A stretch of DNA of 64,000 nucleotides from Helicobacter ganmani (GTDB taxonomy: Bacteria > Campylobacterota > Campylobacteria > Campylobacterales > Helicobacteraceae), in the NCBI RefSeq assembly GCF_003364315.1, contig NZ_NXLS01000001.1, forward strand, positions 1-64,000, read 5' to 3'. Shown in pieces: positions 50,318 through 58,900 of the stretch. Position 1 is the first letter of the stretch, and each line of letters starts with the position of its first letter. Both the position numbers and the translations under genes were made by a program. The notes below the pieces were generated by a model that did no database searches, was not told the origin of the DNA, and worked only from the letters and a program-made list of their open reading frames with translations.

Positions 50318-51608
50318 AATTTTTATCCATTTTTGGGGTGAAATGTGTAATAAGAACCCAACTATCTTTGTAAAGAGGATTTTGTGTTTCTATTTGCATA
50401 GGATTGTAGTATTCATCAAAACCTTGCGCAATGTATTTTGGACAAGGGTTTTTATCGCTAGATTCCGCTTTTACTTCTTTGATAAGGACATTTTCAATCA
50501 ATATATTGAGGGATTTGTGGCGTAATTTGAGATTCTCTCTGAAGTGTAGATTGTTCTTGGCAACTTGAGTTTCAATCTGTTGTTTTCTCTCTTTTGCAAT
50601 CTTTCCATTGATTCTGTCTTGAAGCAGGGCAGAAGGGGTATTATCGCGTGGGCTATAAATAAAACTATGCAAATGCGTCAAAGGCAGAAGTGAAAAATTG
50701 GCAAAAGCTTCTCTCCATATTTCCTCACTTTCTCCGGGGTGTCCTACGATAAAATCACTTCCTAATGCAAAACCTTGATTTGCTAGCAATGTGAAAAGTT
50801 CCAAATCTTTTGGAAAAGTATTAAGGCGATTCATTATTTTTAGCATTGCAGGCGCAGTGTGTTGCAAGGCGATATGCAAATGTCGCTCTATTTTGGGGTT
50901 TTGTAGAATCTCCAAGAAATGCGTATTGATTTGCGATGGTTCTAAGCTCCCGATTCTAAGACGTTTAAGAGAGGGAATCGCACAAAGTGATTCTATTAAA
51001 TTTGCAATGTCTTTCCCAAACTCTTTGCCCCAACTACCAATATTTGTGCCTGTTAAGATAAATTCATCAAAGCCTTTTTGGGTAAGTTTTTCCACTTGAG
51101 AGATAATCTTTTCTTGCGGAAAACTTCGTGCTTTGCCCCTTACGCTTGGAATAATGCAATACGAACAAGCAAAATCGCAACCCTCTTGGATTTTGATAAA
51201 TGCGCGACTTTTTCCCACAAAATCGCCTAGAATTTTATTGTCTAAACTCTTTAAATCATCTTCTAAAAAGAAAGATTGCTTTTGTTTTAGAATTGCATTA
51301 ATATTTTCCTTGTGAGAATGTCCAAAAACACCAAAAACTAAGCCTTTATCTAGGAGATTTTGTCCTTGAGTTTGCACTCCACAACCTGTAAAGTAAATAC
51401 GTTTTCCCTCGTTTTGCAGACGATGAATATAATTTCTTACGCCACTCTCTGCACCATTTGTAACAGCGCAAGAATTGACGATTACAAAATCACTTTCTTC
51501 CTCATATGGTGTTTGGGTGAAATCTTGAAGCGCGTTTATCATCACTTGAGTGTCAAAGAGATTGGTGCGACAACCAAAGGTTTTGAAATAAACTTTTTGT
51601 TTTTGCAT
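50304..51608 (-). CDS. mtaB: tRNA (t6A37) methylthiotransferase, MtaB type
   Basis: This 434-residue radical SAM methylthiotransferase has an N-terminal cluster domain (VYFKTFGCRTN, VNSCAVT, FTGCG), the SAM-radical motif GCDFACSYCIIPSVRGKARS (about residue 143) and HSFIYSPRDNTPSA. The C-terminal TRAM-like part differs from MiaB. It adds a methylthio group to t6A37 of tRNA. It overlaps the FtsH-like gene by 14 bp. Confidence 0.9.
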   Translation of the reverse strand: MQKQKVYFKTFGCRTNLFDTQVMINALQDFTQTPYEEESDFVIVNSCAVTNGAESGVRNYIHRLQNEGKRIYFTGCGVQTQGQNLLDKGLVFGVFGHSHKENINAILKQKQSFFLEDDLKSLDNKILGDFVGKSRAFIKIQEGCDFACSYCIIPSVRGKARSFPQEKIISQVEKLTQKGFDEFILTGTNIGSWGKEFGKDIANLIESLCAIPSLKRLRIGSLEPSQINTHFLEILQNPKIERHLHIALQHTAPAMLKIMNRLNTFPKDLELFTLLANQGFALGSDFIVGHPGESEEIWREAFANFSLLPLTHLHSFIYSPRDNTPSALLQDRINGKIAKERKQQIETQVAKNNLHFRENLKLRHKSLNILIENVLIKEVKAESSDKNPCPKYIAQGFDEYYNPMQIETQNPLYKDSWVLITHFTPKMDKNYAEI

Positions 51609-51617
51609 AAAAGAATC

Positions 51618-53324
51618 TTAAAAAAAGTTTTGTGGTGGTATTTCACCATCGCTTTTTAAATGCACGCTTTTAAAAGCCTCATTGTCGCTTTTACGTGGAA
51701 GTTGTTTTTGTCTGCCCTCGTAGATTGTCGTGCTAGGATAAGCAATCTGAATATTGGGTTCTTGCAAGATTTCATCAATGATTTCAGAGCTAATGCTACT
51801 GCGCAAAGCCAAAGTTGCATAAGCGTTTGTCAGATACCAAACAGAAATGCGGATTCCATTTGGTTCAAGTAAGCTAAAAACTCTCGGTTCTACATTGGTG
51901 TTACGCAAACTAAAGCGGTCGCGCATTTTTACAAATTGTTTGCGTGTGCTTTCTGTATAGCCTTTGGCGTATTTTTTGGCACATTCTCTTGCGATATGGC
52001 AAGCTCTTTCGTGGTCAGAATCAAAAGTAATCGTAAAATCAATTCCATCCCAAACGGTTTTCATTCCCCCGTGCGTGTAGTTAGAAAACATTGTTGTAAA
52101 GACAAAGTTATTGGGAATAAAGATAATGCGTCCTGCTCTGCGATTCTCTCTATAAGTTGTCAAAGTAATATCCTCATAAAGCGTGATTCTAAGCACAGAA
52201 ATATCTAACACATCGCCGATATAAACAGCACCCTCTTTAATGATTTTGATTCTATCTCCTGCATGCACACAGCCTCCCACGACAATCACAATCCAACCCA
52301 AAATGGACATAAAAAGGTCTTTCATCGCAATTGCTAAACCAGCAGAGGCAAATCCAAGCACGGTAACAAGATAACTGACATTATCCAAATAAGCAAAAAG
52401 CAGAATCAAAACAATTAGGGTAATATTAAGAAAATTAATTATCTTATTTGTTGTGTAAATGCGTTCGTTGTCGTGAATATATTTGCGCACTCCAAGCTTG
52501 ATAGAAAAAGCGATTCCAATAAGAATTAGAATCGTGATTCCAATATAAATGCTTTTAATGAATTGCTCTTTAATCTGTGCTTTGAGGCGCACTTTGATTT
52601 CTTCCATTTCTTTGGTAAAGATTTCCAAAGTCGTATTGAAAACTTCTTGTGTTGTTTCAAGCACGGTGAGGGCATTGTAATTGATGTGATAAGCTTTGGC
52701 AATGGATTCTTTATCTGGAAATAGGCAATAATCAGAATGGCAAACATTGATAAGTTTGTTTGGATTTTGCGTTGTGCTATAAATTTCTAACAATTTGCTT
52801 AAGGCTTTATCTTTTTGTTGAATATATTTTAGGTTTTCTTGTAATTTTTCGTAATTGTTGTGCAAAATCGTTAATTCTGAATCAATTTTCTTAATATAAG
52901 AATAGGCGCGTGCAATCAGCAAAAGATTTGTAACATTGGGTGCTTCTTCAAGTTTTTTAGCCTCTGTTAGCTCACGAAAAGGAGAATCTTTATAAACTCC
53001 TAAAACTTCTTTTTGTTGTTCTAGTGCAGCAAGATTGCGTTCCAAAATACTTAGCTGATTTTGTGTTTCAATACTTTTGGGTTGCTTTTCTAAAGTGTTG
53101 ATTTCATTTTGCATTTGAATAATATTGAAAATAACTTGTTGGTAGGCTTGATAGTTGGAATATTTTTTTATCCATAAATTGTTAGGATTGTTTAAGAAAT
53201 TATCTGCTTCTATAATTTGAGAATCTAGCTGTTTGATATTTTTTATTTCTTCTACAATCTCATTACTTATGGCGTTTGTTAGCAAGCAAATGAGAAAGAG
53301 AATAAGGAATCTTAAATGTTTCAT
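51618..53324 (-). CDS. MscS-family mechanosensitive channel
   Basis: The 568-residue protein has a signal peptide, a long periplasmic helical region with coiled coils (about residues 25-240), three membrane helices (about 255-340) and the MscS beta and cytosolic domains. The pore helix is VLGFASAGLAIAMKDLFMSILGWIVIVVGG; GDRIKI..GAVYIGDVLDI and FIPNNFVFTTMFSNYT follow. It releases osmolytes on hypo-osmotic shock. It overlaps aroB by 4 bp. Confidence 0.9.
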   Translation of the reverse strand: MKHLRFLILFLICLLTNAISNEIVEEIKNIKQLDSQIIEADNFLNNPNNLWIKKYSNYQAYQQVIFNIIQMQNEINTLEKQPKSIETQNQLSILERNLAALEQQKEVLGVYKDSPFRELTEAKKLEEAPNVTNLLLIARAYSYIKKIDSELTILHNNYEKLQENLKYIQQKDKALSKLLEIYSTTQNPNKLINVCHSDYCLFPDKESIAKAYHINYNALTVLETTQEVFNTTLEIFTKEMEEIKVRLKAQIKEQFIKSIYIGITILILIGIAFSIKLGVRKYIHDNERIYTTNKIINFLNITLIVLILLFAYLDNVSYLVTVLGFASAGLAIAMKDLFMSILGWIVIVVGGCVHAGDRIKIIKEGAVYIGDVLDISVLRITLYEDITLTTYRENRRAGRIIFIPNNFVFTTMFSNYTHGGMKTVWDGIDFTITFDSDHERACHIARECAKKYAKGYTESTRKQFVKMRDRFSLRNTNVEPRVFSLLEPNGIRISVWYLTNAYATLALRSSISSEIIDEILQEPNIQIAYPSTTIYEGRQKQLPRKSDNEAFKSVHLKSDGEIPPQNFF

Positions 53325-54367
53325 TTGGCAAATTCACCTAAGACTTCCAAGACAATTTCTTTTGGAATCTCCTCTTTAAAGCATACATTGCCGATTCCAT
53401 TGGGAAGAATAAATTTGATTTTATCATTTAAGCTTTTTTTGTCTAAAAAGAATGCTTGATAAAAGGATTCTACATTTTGAATTCTATAAGTTGTCGGAAT
53501 CTGATAATGTTGCAAGAGGGTTAGAATCGCATTGGATTCTGCTTGCGAAAGAAGGTTGAGCTTTAACGCGAGTTGATTTGCCATTATCATTCCAATACCA
53601 ACAGCTTCTCCGTGCAAATAAGTTCCATAACCGCTTTGTCGTTCAATAATATGTCCAAAAGTATGTCCATAGTTGAGTGCCGCGCGGATTCCGTGTTCTT
53701 TCTCGTCCTCTGCAACCACTTTTGCTTTGGTGCTGATTGCTTGATAAATGATTTCTAAAAGTGTGTTTGGATTTGTCATATCGGCATTTTGCAAAGATTC
53801 AAAAAGGCTTTTATTAAAGCACACCGACATTTTGATGACTTCCGCCATTCCTGCATTCAATTCGCGTTTGGGCAAAGTTGCCAAGAAAGTGGGATTAATA
53901 TAAACTGCTTTGGGTTGGTGAAACAAGCCGATGAGGTTTTTGCCAAAATGATTGTTAATGCCTGTTTTCCCACCCACACTAGAATCTACTTGTGCTAAAA
54001 GTGTGGTCGGAATCTGGATAAAATCAATCCCTCGCATAAAGATTCCAGAAGCAAATCCCACTATATCACCAATCACACCGCCTCCAAAGGCAATCATCAA
54101 AGAATGTCTATCTAAGCGATGATTGAATGCTGCTTCTAGGATTCCATTAATGGTTTCAAAGTTTTTATAGCTTTCTCCATCGGGAATCGTGTGGCAATAA
54201 ATTTCTTTGGCTTCAAGGTTTGCAAGGAGAGTTTGCAGATGAAGCCCAGCGATTTTAGGATTCGTGATGATAAGGACTTTGCCTTTGTGGGTGAGCTTGG
54301 GTAAATCCCCAAAATGAATTGTATAGCTTGGTAAAGTAATGTTTAAAGGATTGGCTTGGGATTCCAC
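53321..54367 (-). CDS. aroB: 3-dehydroquinate synthase
   Basis: This 348-residue enzyme is the second step of the shikimate pathway. It shows AFGGGVIGDIVGFASGIFMRGIDFIQIPTTLLAQVDSSVGGKTGINN, KNLIGLFHQPKAV, and the zinc ligands in RAALNYGHTFGHIIE and YLHGEAVGIGM. It begins the aroB-mscS-mtaB-ftsH-like gene string. Confidence 0.96.
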   Translation of the reverse strand: MESQANPLNITLPSYTIHFGDLPKLTHKGKVLIITNPKIAGLHLQTLLANLEAKEIYCHTIPDGESYKNFETINGILEAAFNHRLDRHSLMIAFGGGVIGDIVGFASGIFMRGIDFIQIPTTLLAQVDSSVGGKTGINNHFGKNLIGLFHQPKAVYINPTFLATLPKRELNAGMAEVIKMSVCFNKSLFESLQNADMTNPNTLLEIIYQAISTKAKVVAEDEKEHGIRAALNYGHTFGHIIERQSGYGTYLHGEAVGIGMIMANQLALKLNLLSQAESNAILTLLQHYQIPTTYRIQNVESFYQAFFLDKKSLNDKIKFILPNGIGNVCFKEEIPKEIVLEVLGEFAK

Positions 54368-54490
54368 TTTAGCGCGCCTTAATAATGATTTAAAAGCGAC
54401 ATTTTAGCAATTTTTTACTTTTTTATTCTTTATGATAATTTAAATCTGATTTGAATTAATGCCTAAAAGATGAAAACTAGGCAAATTTTA

Positions 54491-55135
54491 TTAAAATGCT
54501 TGCAGTAAATAATAAGCCCCAAACACTCCAACAAGCATTAAAATAATATCACTGATGATTCCGATAAGGTTTTTATACCGCAATAAAATTGCCTTTTGCA
54601 TCAAAAGTGCATAGCTCATAAGAATACAGAAATCAAGGAGAATCCATACTGCTACTAGAATGCTTAAACTTGTAAGAATAGAATCGGTGATATGGATAAA
54701 CTGCGGAAAAAATGCTACAAAAAATAAAATGTCTTTTGGATTGCCTATTGCAATGCCAAAACCCTCTAAAAAGCTAGAGACAAAGGTTTTGTTGGTTTTG
54801 GTTTTATTGCATTGCGGTTCGGATTCCTTTTGGGGCTGATTTTGATAGTTTTTCAATGTATGATACAAAGAGCTAAATCCTAAATAAAAAATAAATGCAC
54901 AACCTGCAATGCTAATAAGAGATAATGCAAAGGGCGAAATTTCAAATGCACCTAAAATTATTGCAATGGCAAAGGTTATCAAGAGCAAAGAGGTAAAGTT
55001 TGTTCCTATGCTTGTAAAGAATGCTGTTTTAAATCCATACATTGAAGCATTGCGTATCACAAGCGCAACCACAGGACCGGGTGTCGCAATGAGTAGAAAA
55101 ACCGCTAGAATATAGGCAAGTAAAATTTCAAACAT
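54491..55135 (-). CDS. LysE/RhtB-family exporter
   Basis: The 214-residue polytopic membrane protein starts with LLAYILAVFLLIATPGPVVALVIRNAS (family motif with TPGP), followed by five further helices and GFGIAIGNPKDILFFVAFFPQFI. Members export amino acids or small metabolites. It has no link in sequence to the C39 genes that follow, and a 100 bp gap separates them. Confidence 0.88.
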   Translation of the reverse strand: MFEILLAYILAVFLLIATPGPVVALVIRNASMYGFKTAFFTSIGTNFTSLLLITFAIAIILGAFEISPFALSLISIAGCAFIFYLGFSSLYHTLKNYQNQPQKESEPQCNKTKTNKTFVSSFLEGFGIAIGNPKDILFFVAFFPQFIHITDSILTSLSILVAVWILLDFCILMSYALLMQKAILLRYKNLIGIISDIILMLVGVFGAYYLLQAF

Positions 55136-55240
55136 TAGGATTCCTTTTAGAGATTGTTAAAGGGCATTGTGAAAATGTCTTAAATTTATTTTATCTTAAA
55201 ATGCCTAAAAGTGATAGATTTTATGCGCGAGGATACGAAC

Positions 55241-55864
55241 TCAATGCAAGCTAAAAGGAGAAAAAATGAGATTTAAAGAGCGCGGTAGGGTTAAATTGAA
55301 TGATTTTAAATCTTTTTTGGGAGCTACAATCAGCGCATAACCTCCCTTTTTGTCCCTATCCCATATACTATAAAATTCTTTTTTAGAGCTGATATATTCG
55401 CCATAGTTTGGGTCAAAGATTTGCAAATAATTGCCTTTGTGGTTGATAATCACTACAAAGTGAGGAAATCTAGGGTCGTTTTCAATCTTTACAAGCATTG
55501 GAATCTTTACAAGTTGATTAAGAATCTCTCTGTCCAAAGAATAGGAATTAGCCTTAAAGCCTAGTTTTTGAACCGCTGCTTTCAAATCTGTGAAGCTTAC
55601 CATATCTGTGTTTAGTTTGCTCTCACTCATTGTTTTTAAGATTTCTAATTCAGTGAAATTGTTTTGATTTAAGATATTTAGTAATGTAGCAAGCGAGGAA
55701 GCACCGCAGGATTCCTCATAGCTTTGTCTTATCACTCTTTGATTCTTTATTTCTTGATAGGATTGCACGATAAATTCTGCATTGGCAAGGCTTTGAAGCA
55801 AAGAAAAAAGCAGACAAATTCTTATCAAGTTTTTCATCAAGAGATTCTGTATTGCCATTTGCAA
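55241..55864 (-). CDS. Sec-exported C39-family peptidase (FapD-like)
   Basis: This 207-residue protein has a signal peptide (MKNLIRICLLFSLLQSLANA); the true start may be the in-frame ATG at 55858 or 55837. The C39 triad is complete: oxyanion Gln47 and Cys53 in RQSYEESCGASS, His135 in PHFVVIINH and Asp151 in IFDPNYG. C39 enzymes cut after double-glycine leaders. Here there is no ABC transporter, so cleavage should occur in the periplasm, as for FapD of the Fap amyloid system. It is the last gene of a minus-strand operon that begins with a protein carrying such a leader. Confidence 0.88.
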   Translation of the reverse strand: MQMAIQNLLMKNLIRICLLFSLLQSLANAEFIVQSYQEIKNQRVIRQSYEESCGASSLATLLNILNQNNFTELEILKTMSESKLNTDMVSFTDLKAAVQKLGFKANSYSLDREILNQLVKIPMLVKIENDPRFPHFVVIINHKGNYLQIFDPNYGEYISSKKEFYSIWDRDKKGGYALIVAPKKDLKSFNLTLPRSLNLIFSPFSLH

Positions 55865-55892
55865 ACATTAGAGATTGTCATTATAGAATCCT

Positions 55893-57185
55893 TTAAACCT
55901 CTGTATCTAGTCTTTTCCAAGAGGAAGTAAGGAAGTTTTTAAAGTTTTGAATATCAAAGTTTCCTTTACTCCTTTCTCCAAAAAGTATTAAGATTTGTTC
56001 TAGCTTCTGCTGACTTTTAATAAAATCTAAAGTGTTTAAAAAGCTCGTATCTTGATAAGTTTCGCTTTTACTTGTTACTTGGATTGGTTTAAATTTTTTG
56101 TTTTTACTTCCCAATTCTGTTTCCTCATTGCTATTTTGTTTTTCACTTTGGGATAAAATATTTTCTTTTTCTTTAAGTTTTTTTACAAATTCCTCGTGCC
56201 TTTCTTTAAAGTCAAGATATTTTTCTTTAAATTCCTCTAAACTCATACTAGAATCAATCATTTCTTGATATTCTTGCGCGAAACTTAAAGATTCTTTGAA
56301 TAAGTCTTTATCCCCTGTTGCTTCACTTCTTTTAATATAATATTGCAACGACAACTGCTCCTCTATCGTATTCCAAGAATCATTATTTTCACCAAAAGCA
56401 CTTTGAATCTTGTTTGCATTCATAAAGCCTTTAAAATTTTCAAGCTCTTTTTCACTGATATTTTTGTCAAGCCCTATAATTTTACCAAGAATCTTAGTTT
56501 CTCCCTCTAGGAACTGATTGACATTAAAAAATAAACTAGAATTATTCAAAAACGCGATCAAAACACCACCTTTGGCTATACCATTAGCGTTTTGATACGC
56601 ATATTTATTAATGCTTACATTGTCGGCTTGGTTAAAAATTGTTTCTGCATTGATTTTGCTAAAACCTCTACTATCAAAGGTATTAAAGGTAAGTAATATT
56701 CCGCTCTCATCTTTGTTTAATGCGCTTTGATATTCTGCATAAGTGTAGGTTTGTGTAACATTATAATTGCTATCCATTTTGAAAGCATAGGGCATATTCT
56801 CTAACTCTTTGTTAGAGAAGCTCGGGCTTTGGCTTTGTGGAATGAGTTGAGAAAAAGCTTTATACGCATTTGCTAGGCTCTTGGCAATATCCACCTGATT
56901 GTGTGTAGCGAGAATATCGCTTCTGTTTTGATGATAATTTACAAAGTTTTCAATGTCCTTTGCATAGATTTTATAATCCTTTGGAATCCCTGCTGCTTCA
57001 TTTAAATCACTCGTAAAGAATCCCTCACTATCTACACCATAACCTAGCACTTCTTTAACCGCCTCTGTTTTATTGGAAGTCAAATTGTGTTTCTGATTTG
57101 CAATTTGATTGGCATTAGAGGTTTGTTGCAATGCCTTATTATCTTGCATAAAATTATCATAATTGCGAGTTTGACTTATAATCAT
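55893..57185 (-). CDS. Cj0814-like flagellum-dependent secreted protein
   Basis: The 430-residue protein lacks a Sec signal. The first ~50 residues are polar and Asn/Gln-rich, then LGYGVDSEGFFTSDLNEAAGIPKDYKIYAKDIENFV, which I recognise as the hallmark of the Cj0814 family of Campylobacter/Helicobacter proteins exported by the flagellar apparatus. A central region and a C-terminal Lys/Glu-rich coil follow. It lies 37 bp after the double-glycine-leader protein and 28 bp before the C39 peptidase. A decayed paralogue is at 59482-60848. Confidence 0.7.
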   Translation of the reverse strand: MIISQTRNYDNFMQDNKALQQTSNANQIANQKHNLTSNKTEAVKEVLGYGVDSEGFFTSDLNEAAGIPKDYKIYAKDIENFVNYHQNRSDILATHNQVDIAKSLANAYKAFSQLIPQSQSPSFSNKELENMPYAFKMDSNYNVTQTYTYAEYQSALNKDESGILLTFNTFDSRGFSKINAETIFNQADNVSINKYAYQNANGIAKGGVLIAFLNNSSLFFNVNQFLEGETKILGKIIGLDKNISEKELENFKGFMNANKIQSAFGENNDSWNTIEEQLSLQYYIKRSEATGDKDLFKESLSFAQEYQEMIDSSMSLEEFKEKYLDFKERHEEFVKKLKEKENILSQSEKQNSNEETELGSKNKKFKPIQVTSKSETYQDTSFLNTLDFIKSQQKLEQILILFGERSKGNFDIQNFKNFLTSSWKRLDTEV

Positions 57186-57222
57186 TTAGCACCTCACTTT
57201 GCGTTATTTAAGATAATTAAGA

Positions 57223-57780
57223 TTATCTTGCATACCAACCACCAAGATTAGATTCAAATCTTGTTTTAAAATGATTTTGTAGCTCCTTAATTACCAAATT
57301 GTTTTTTAAATAAATGCTTGAGGTTGTAGAGCCAAACTTGTAAAGTTGCATATTTGTATCAAGCATTCCGACTTGATAATTAAAAAGAACATAAGGGCGT
57401 CCCAAATCGGAAACCTTAATGCTTCTTCTTACTATATAAACAGGGAAAAAGCCTATTGTGTTATTCACAATTTCTGCATAGTCTTGCAATCTTCCAGCAC
57501 TTGGCGCAGCGCAATTTTCAATGCCTAAACCGCATAAACCCCCTTTTTGTAATTCATTTGCTGTATATAATGCTATTCCATACCATTCATTTCCAGAGCC
57601 AAAGTCTGCTACCACATACCCCCCTACAACCTGCTTTTCCTCCTCTGCGCTTAAGAGCCTTACACCCTTACTTGTATCACTTAATGCACCATTGGTTATT
57701 TTTGCCAACAAATCCTCTGCCAATGCACCACTTGAAAATAAACTACTCATTACCGCAATACTAAGAATTTTCTTTAACAT
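57223..57780 (-). CDS. Double-glycine-leader secreted protein 1
   Basis: The 185-residue protein has a Sec signal (about residues 1-21, cut after ALA) and a propeptide of 33 residues that ends in LSAEEEKQVVGG (Gly53-Gly54), the pattern recognised by C39 peptidases. The mature part (131 residues) starts YVVADFGSGNEWYG, has two Cys in LCGLGIENCAA and ends LGGWYAR; it matches no family known to me. The propeptide is identical at 27 of 33 positions to that of the gene at 58901, while the mature parts differ. AAGGAGG precedes the ATG. It is first in the operon with the Cj0814-like and C39 genes. Confidence 0.8.
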   Translation of the reverse strand: MLKKILSIAVMSSLFSSGALAEDLLAKITNGALSDTSKGVRLLSAEEEKQVVGGYVVADFGSGNEWYGIALYTANELQKGGLCGLGIENCAAPSAGRLQDYAEIVNNTIGFFPVYIVRRSIKVSDLGRPYVLFNYQVGMLDTNMQLYKFGSTTSSIYLKNNLVIKELQNHFKTRFESNLGGWYAR

Positions 57781-57821
57781 TGTTTCCTCCTTGTAAAATT
57801 ATTCTACTTACAACATCGGCT

Positions 57822-57827
57822 ATTTTA
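57822..57827 (-). promoter_or_regulatory. Extended -10 promoter of the minus-strand GG operon
   Basis: The minus strand reads TGTTAAAAT, an extended -10, 42 bases before the start codon of the double-glycine-leader gene. It diverges from the barrel-gene promoters. Confidence 0.45.
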
Positions 57828-57867
57828 ACAAAAATTTAAGATTCTCACGAATGATTTATTGAATTTT

Positions 57868-57882
57868 GGAATAAAAATTGCT
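57868..57882 (+). promoter_or_regulatory. Candidate sigma54 promoter upstream of the barrel gene
   Basis: TGG-N8-TTGC (TGGAATAAAAATTGC) gives the invariant GG and GC at the exact 10-base spacing of -24/-12 promoters. In this group sigma54 controls middle flagellar genes. Transcription would start near 57894, about 30 bases before the ATG. Confidence 0.45.
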
Positions 57883-57890
57883 ACTTTGTT

Positions 57891-57896
57891 ACAATA
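57891..57896 (+). promoter_or_regulatory. Extended -10 (TGTTACAAT) upstream of the barrel gene
   Basis: TACAAT preceded by TGT, 29 bases before the ATG. It overlaps the region just downstream of the sigma54-like element, so the two promoters would be alternative. Confidence 0.4.
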
Positions 57897-57924
57897 TGGG
57901 ATATTTTAGATTCGGAGGGTTTAA

Positions 57925-58782
57925 ATGTTTAAGAAAATATTGTTAGGGATTCTAGCTTGTGTTTCGCCACTTTTGGCGTCAGATGAATTGAGTATTGATA
58001 GTCTTTTTAAAAAACAAATTGGGCTTAGGAGTATTACAAATGTTTCGCTTCTAAGCTCTGGGAATGCAAACTCTTATACAATGTATCCAAACCTAAGTAT
58101 TACAGGCGACCCAACGATTTGGAATGATACGAAGCAACTAAGCCTTAATCAAACCTTTATTTATACCTTACACCCGAAATTTGATTTGCTTGTTTCGGGT
58201 AATGGAAGCTATGCGAGACAAGAATATACAAACTTTTTCACAGGTGAATATTCTCATAATAACAAATGGTCGTTTAATTCCTTGTGGCTTGGGTTAATCT
58301 ATACTTTTAATAGTGTTGCGGATTTTGTGCCACAGATTAGCTTTCAAAGTGCAGTGGTGCAGAGGGAGACTTTCGTCAATGAGGATAAAAACTTCTACCT
58401 TAAATCCCAAAATCTACAAGCAACTTTGAGAGGATACAGCGACCCTGTGGTTTATGGAATCTATGGGGGATTTGGCTATAATGCAAAGAGGAAGTTTGAG
58501 TTTGCAAAGGTAGAATATGGAAACAGCTTTTATGTAGGCGGGGATTTGTCTATTATTTTAAGTCCCAAGATTACTTTAGACTTGGGGGCAGAGCAGAGAT
58601 TCCAAACAGAGCAAAAGATTAATGGGTACCAAAACTCCGAGATTCGCTCTATCCCCACGCTAAGCATAGGTTCTACTTATAGTGTAAATTCTGATACCGC
58701 AGTTTCTCTTAGTGCCTCTTTGGGTGGGAGTTCCGCTGCACCTGATGCTATCTTTGGTCTCACTTTGTGGCAGAAGTTTTAA
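57925..58782 (+). CDS. Outer-membrane beta-barrel protein, putative exporter of the GG system
   Basis: This 285-residue protein has a signal peptide (MFKKILLGILACVSPLLA). Alternating amphipathic strands then run to the C-terminal FGLTLWQKF, an aromatic-ended outer-membrane signature. At least ten strands can be read (KLSLNQTFIYTLHPKFDLLVSGNGSY, WSFNSLWLGLIYTFNS and so on). No coiled-coil plug like that of FapF is visible. It lies divergent from the leader-protein/C39 operon and upstream of the second leader protein, so I infer a channel or surface partner for the processed proteins. A GGAGG site precedes the ATG. Confidence 0.75.
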   Translation: MFKKILLGILACVSPLLASDELSIDSLFKKQIGLRSITNVSLLSSGNANSYTMYPNLSITGDPTIWNDTKQLSLNQTFIYTLHPKFDLLVSGNGSYARQEYTNFFTGEYSHNNKWSFNSLWLGLIYTFNSVADFVPQISFQSAVVQRETFVNEDKNFYLKSQNLQATLRGYSDPVVYGIYGGFGYNAKRKFEFAKVEYGNSFYVGGDLSIILSPKITLDLGAEQRFQTEQKINGYQNSEIRSIPTLSIGSTYSVNSDTAVSLSASLGGSSAAPDAIFGLTLWQKF

Positions 58783-58861
58783 GGGGATTACTTAAAGTAA
58801 CAAAGGAGAGATTTAAAAATCAATGAATCAAAAAATAAAGATAAATTTAACCTTTAATCAT

Positions 58862-58867
58862 TATAAT
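58862..58867 (+). promoter_or_regulatory. -10 box of the second GG-leader gene
   Basis: TATAAT (CATTATAATG), 34 bases before the ATG at 58901. It would give this gene a promoter separate from the barrel gene. Confidence 0.4.
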
Positions 58868-58900
58868 GAAGTGTTCATAATCTAAATTTAAGAAAAACGA

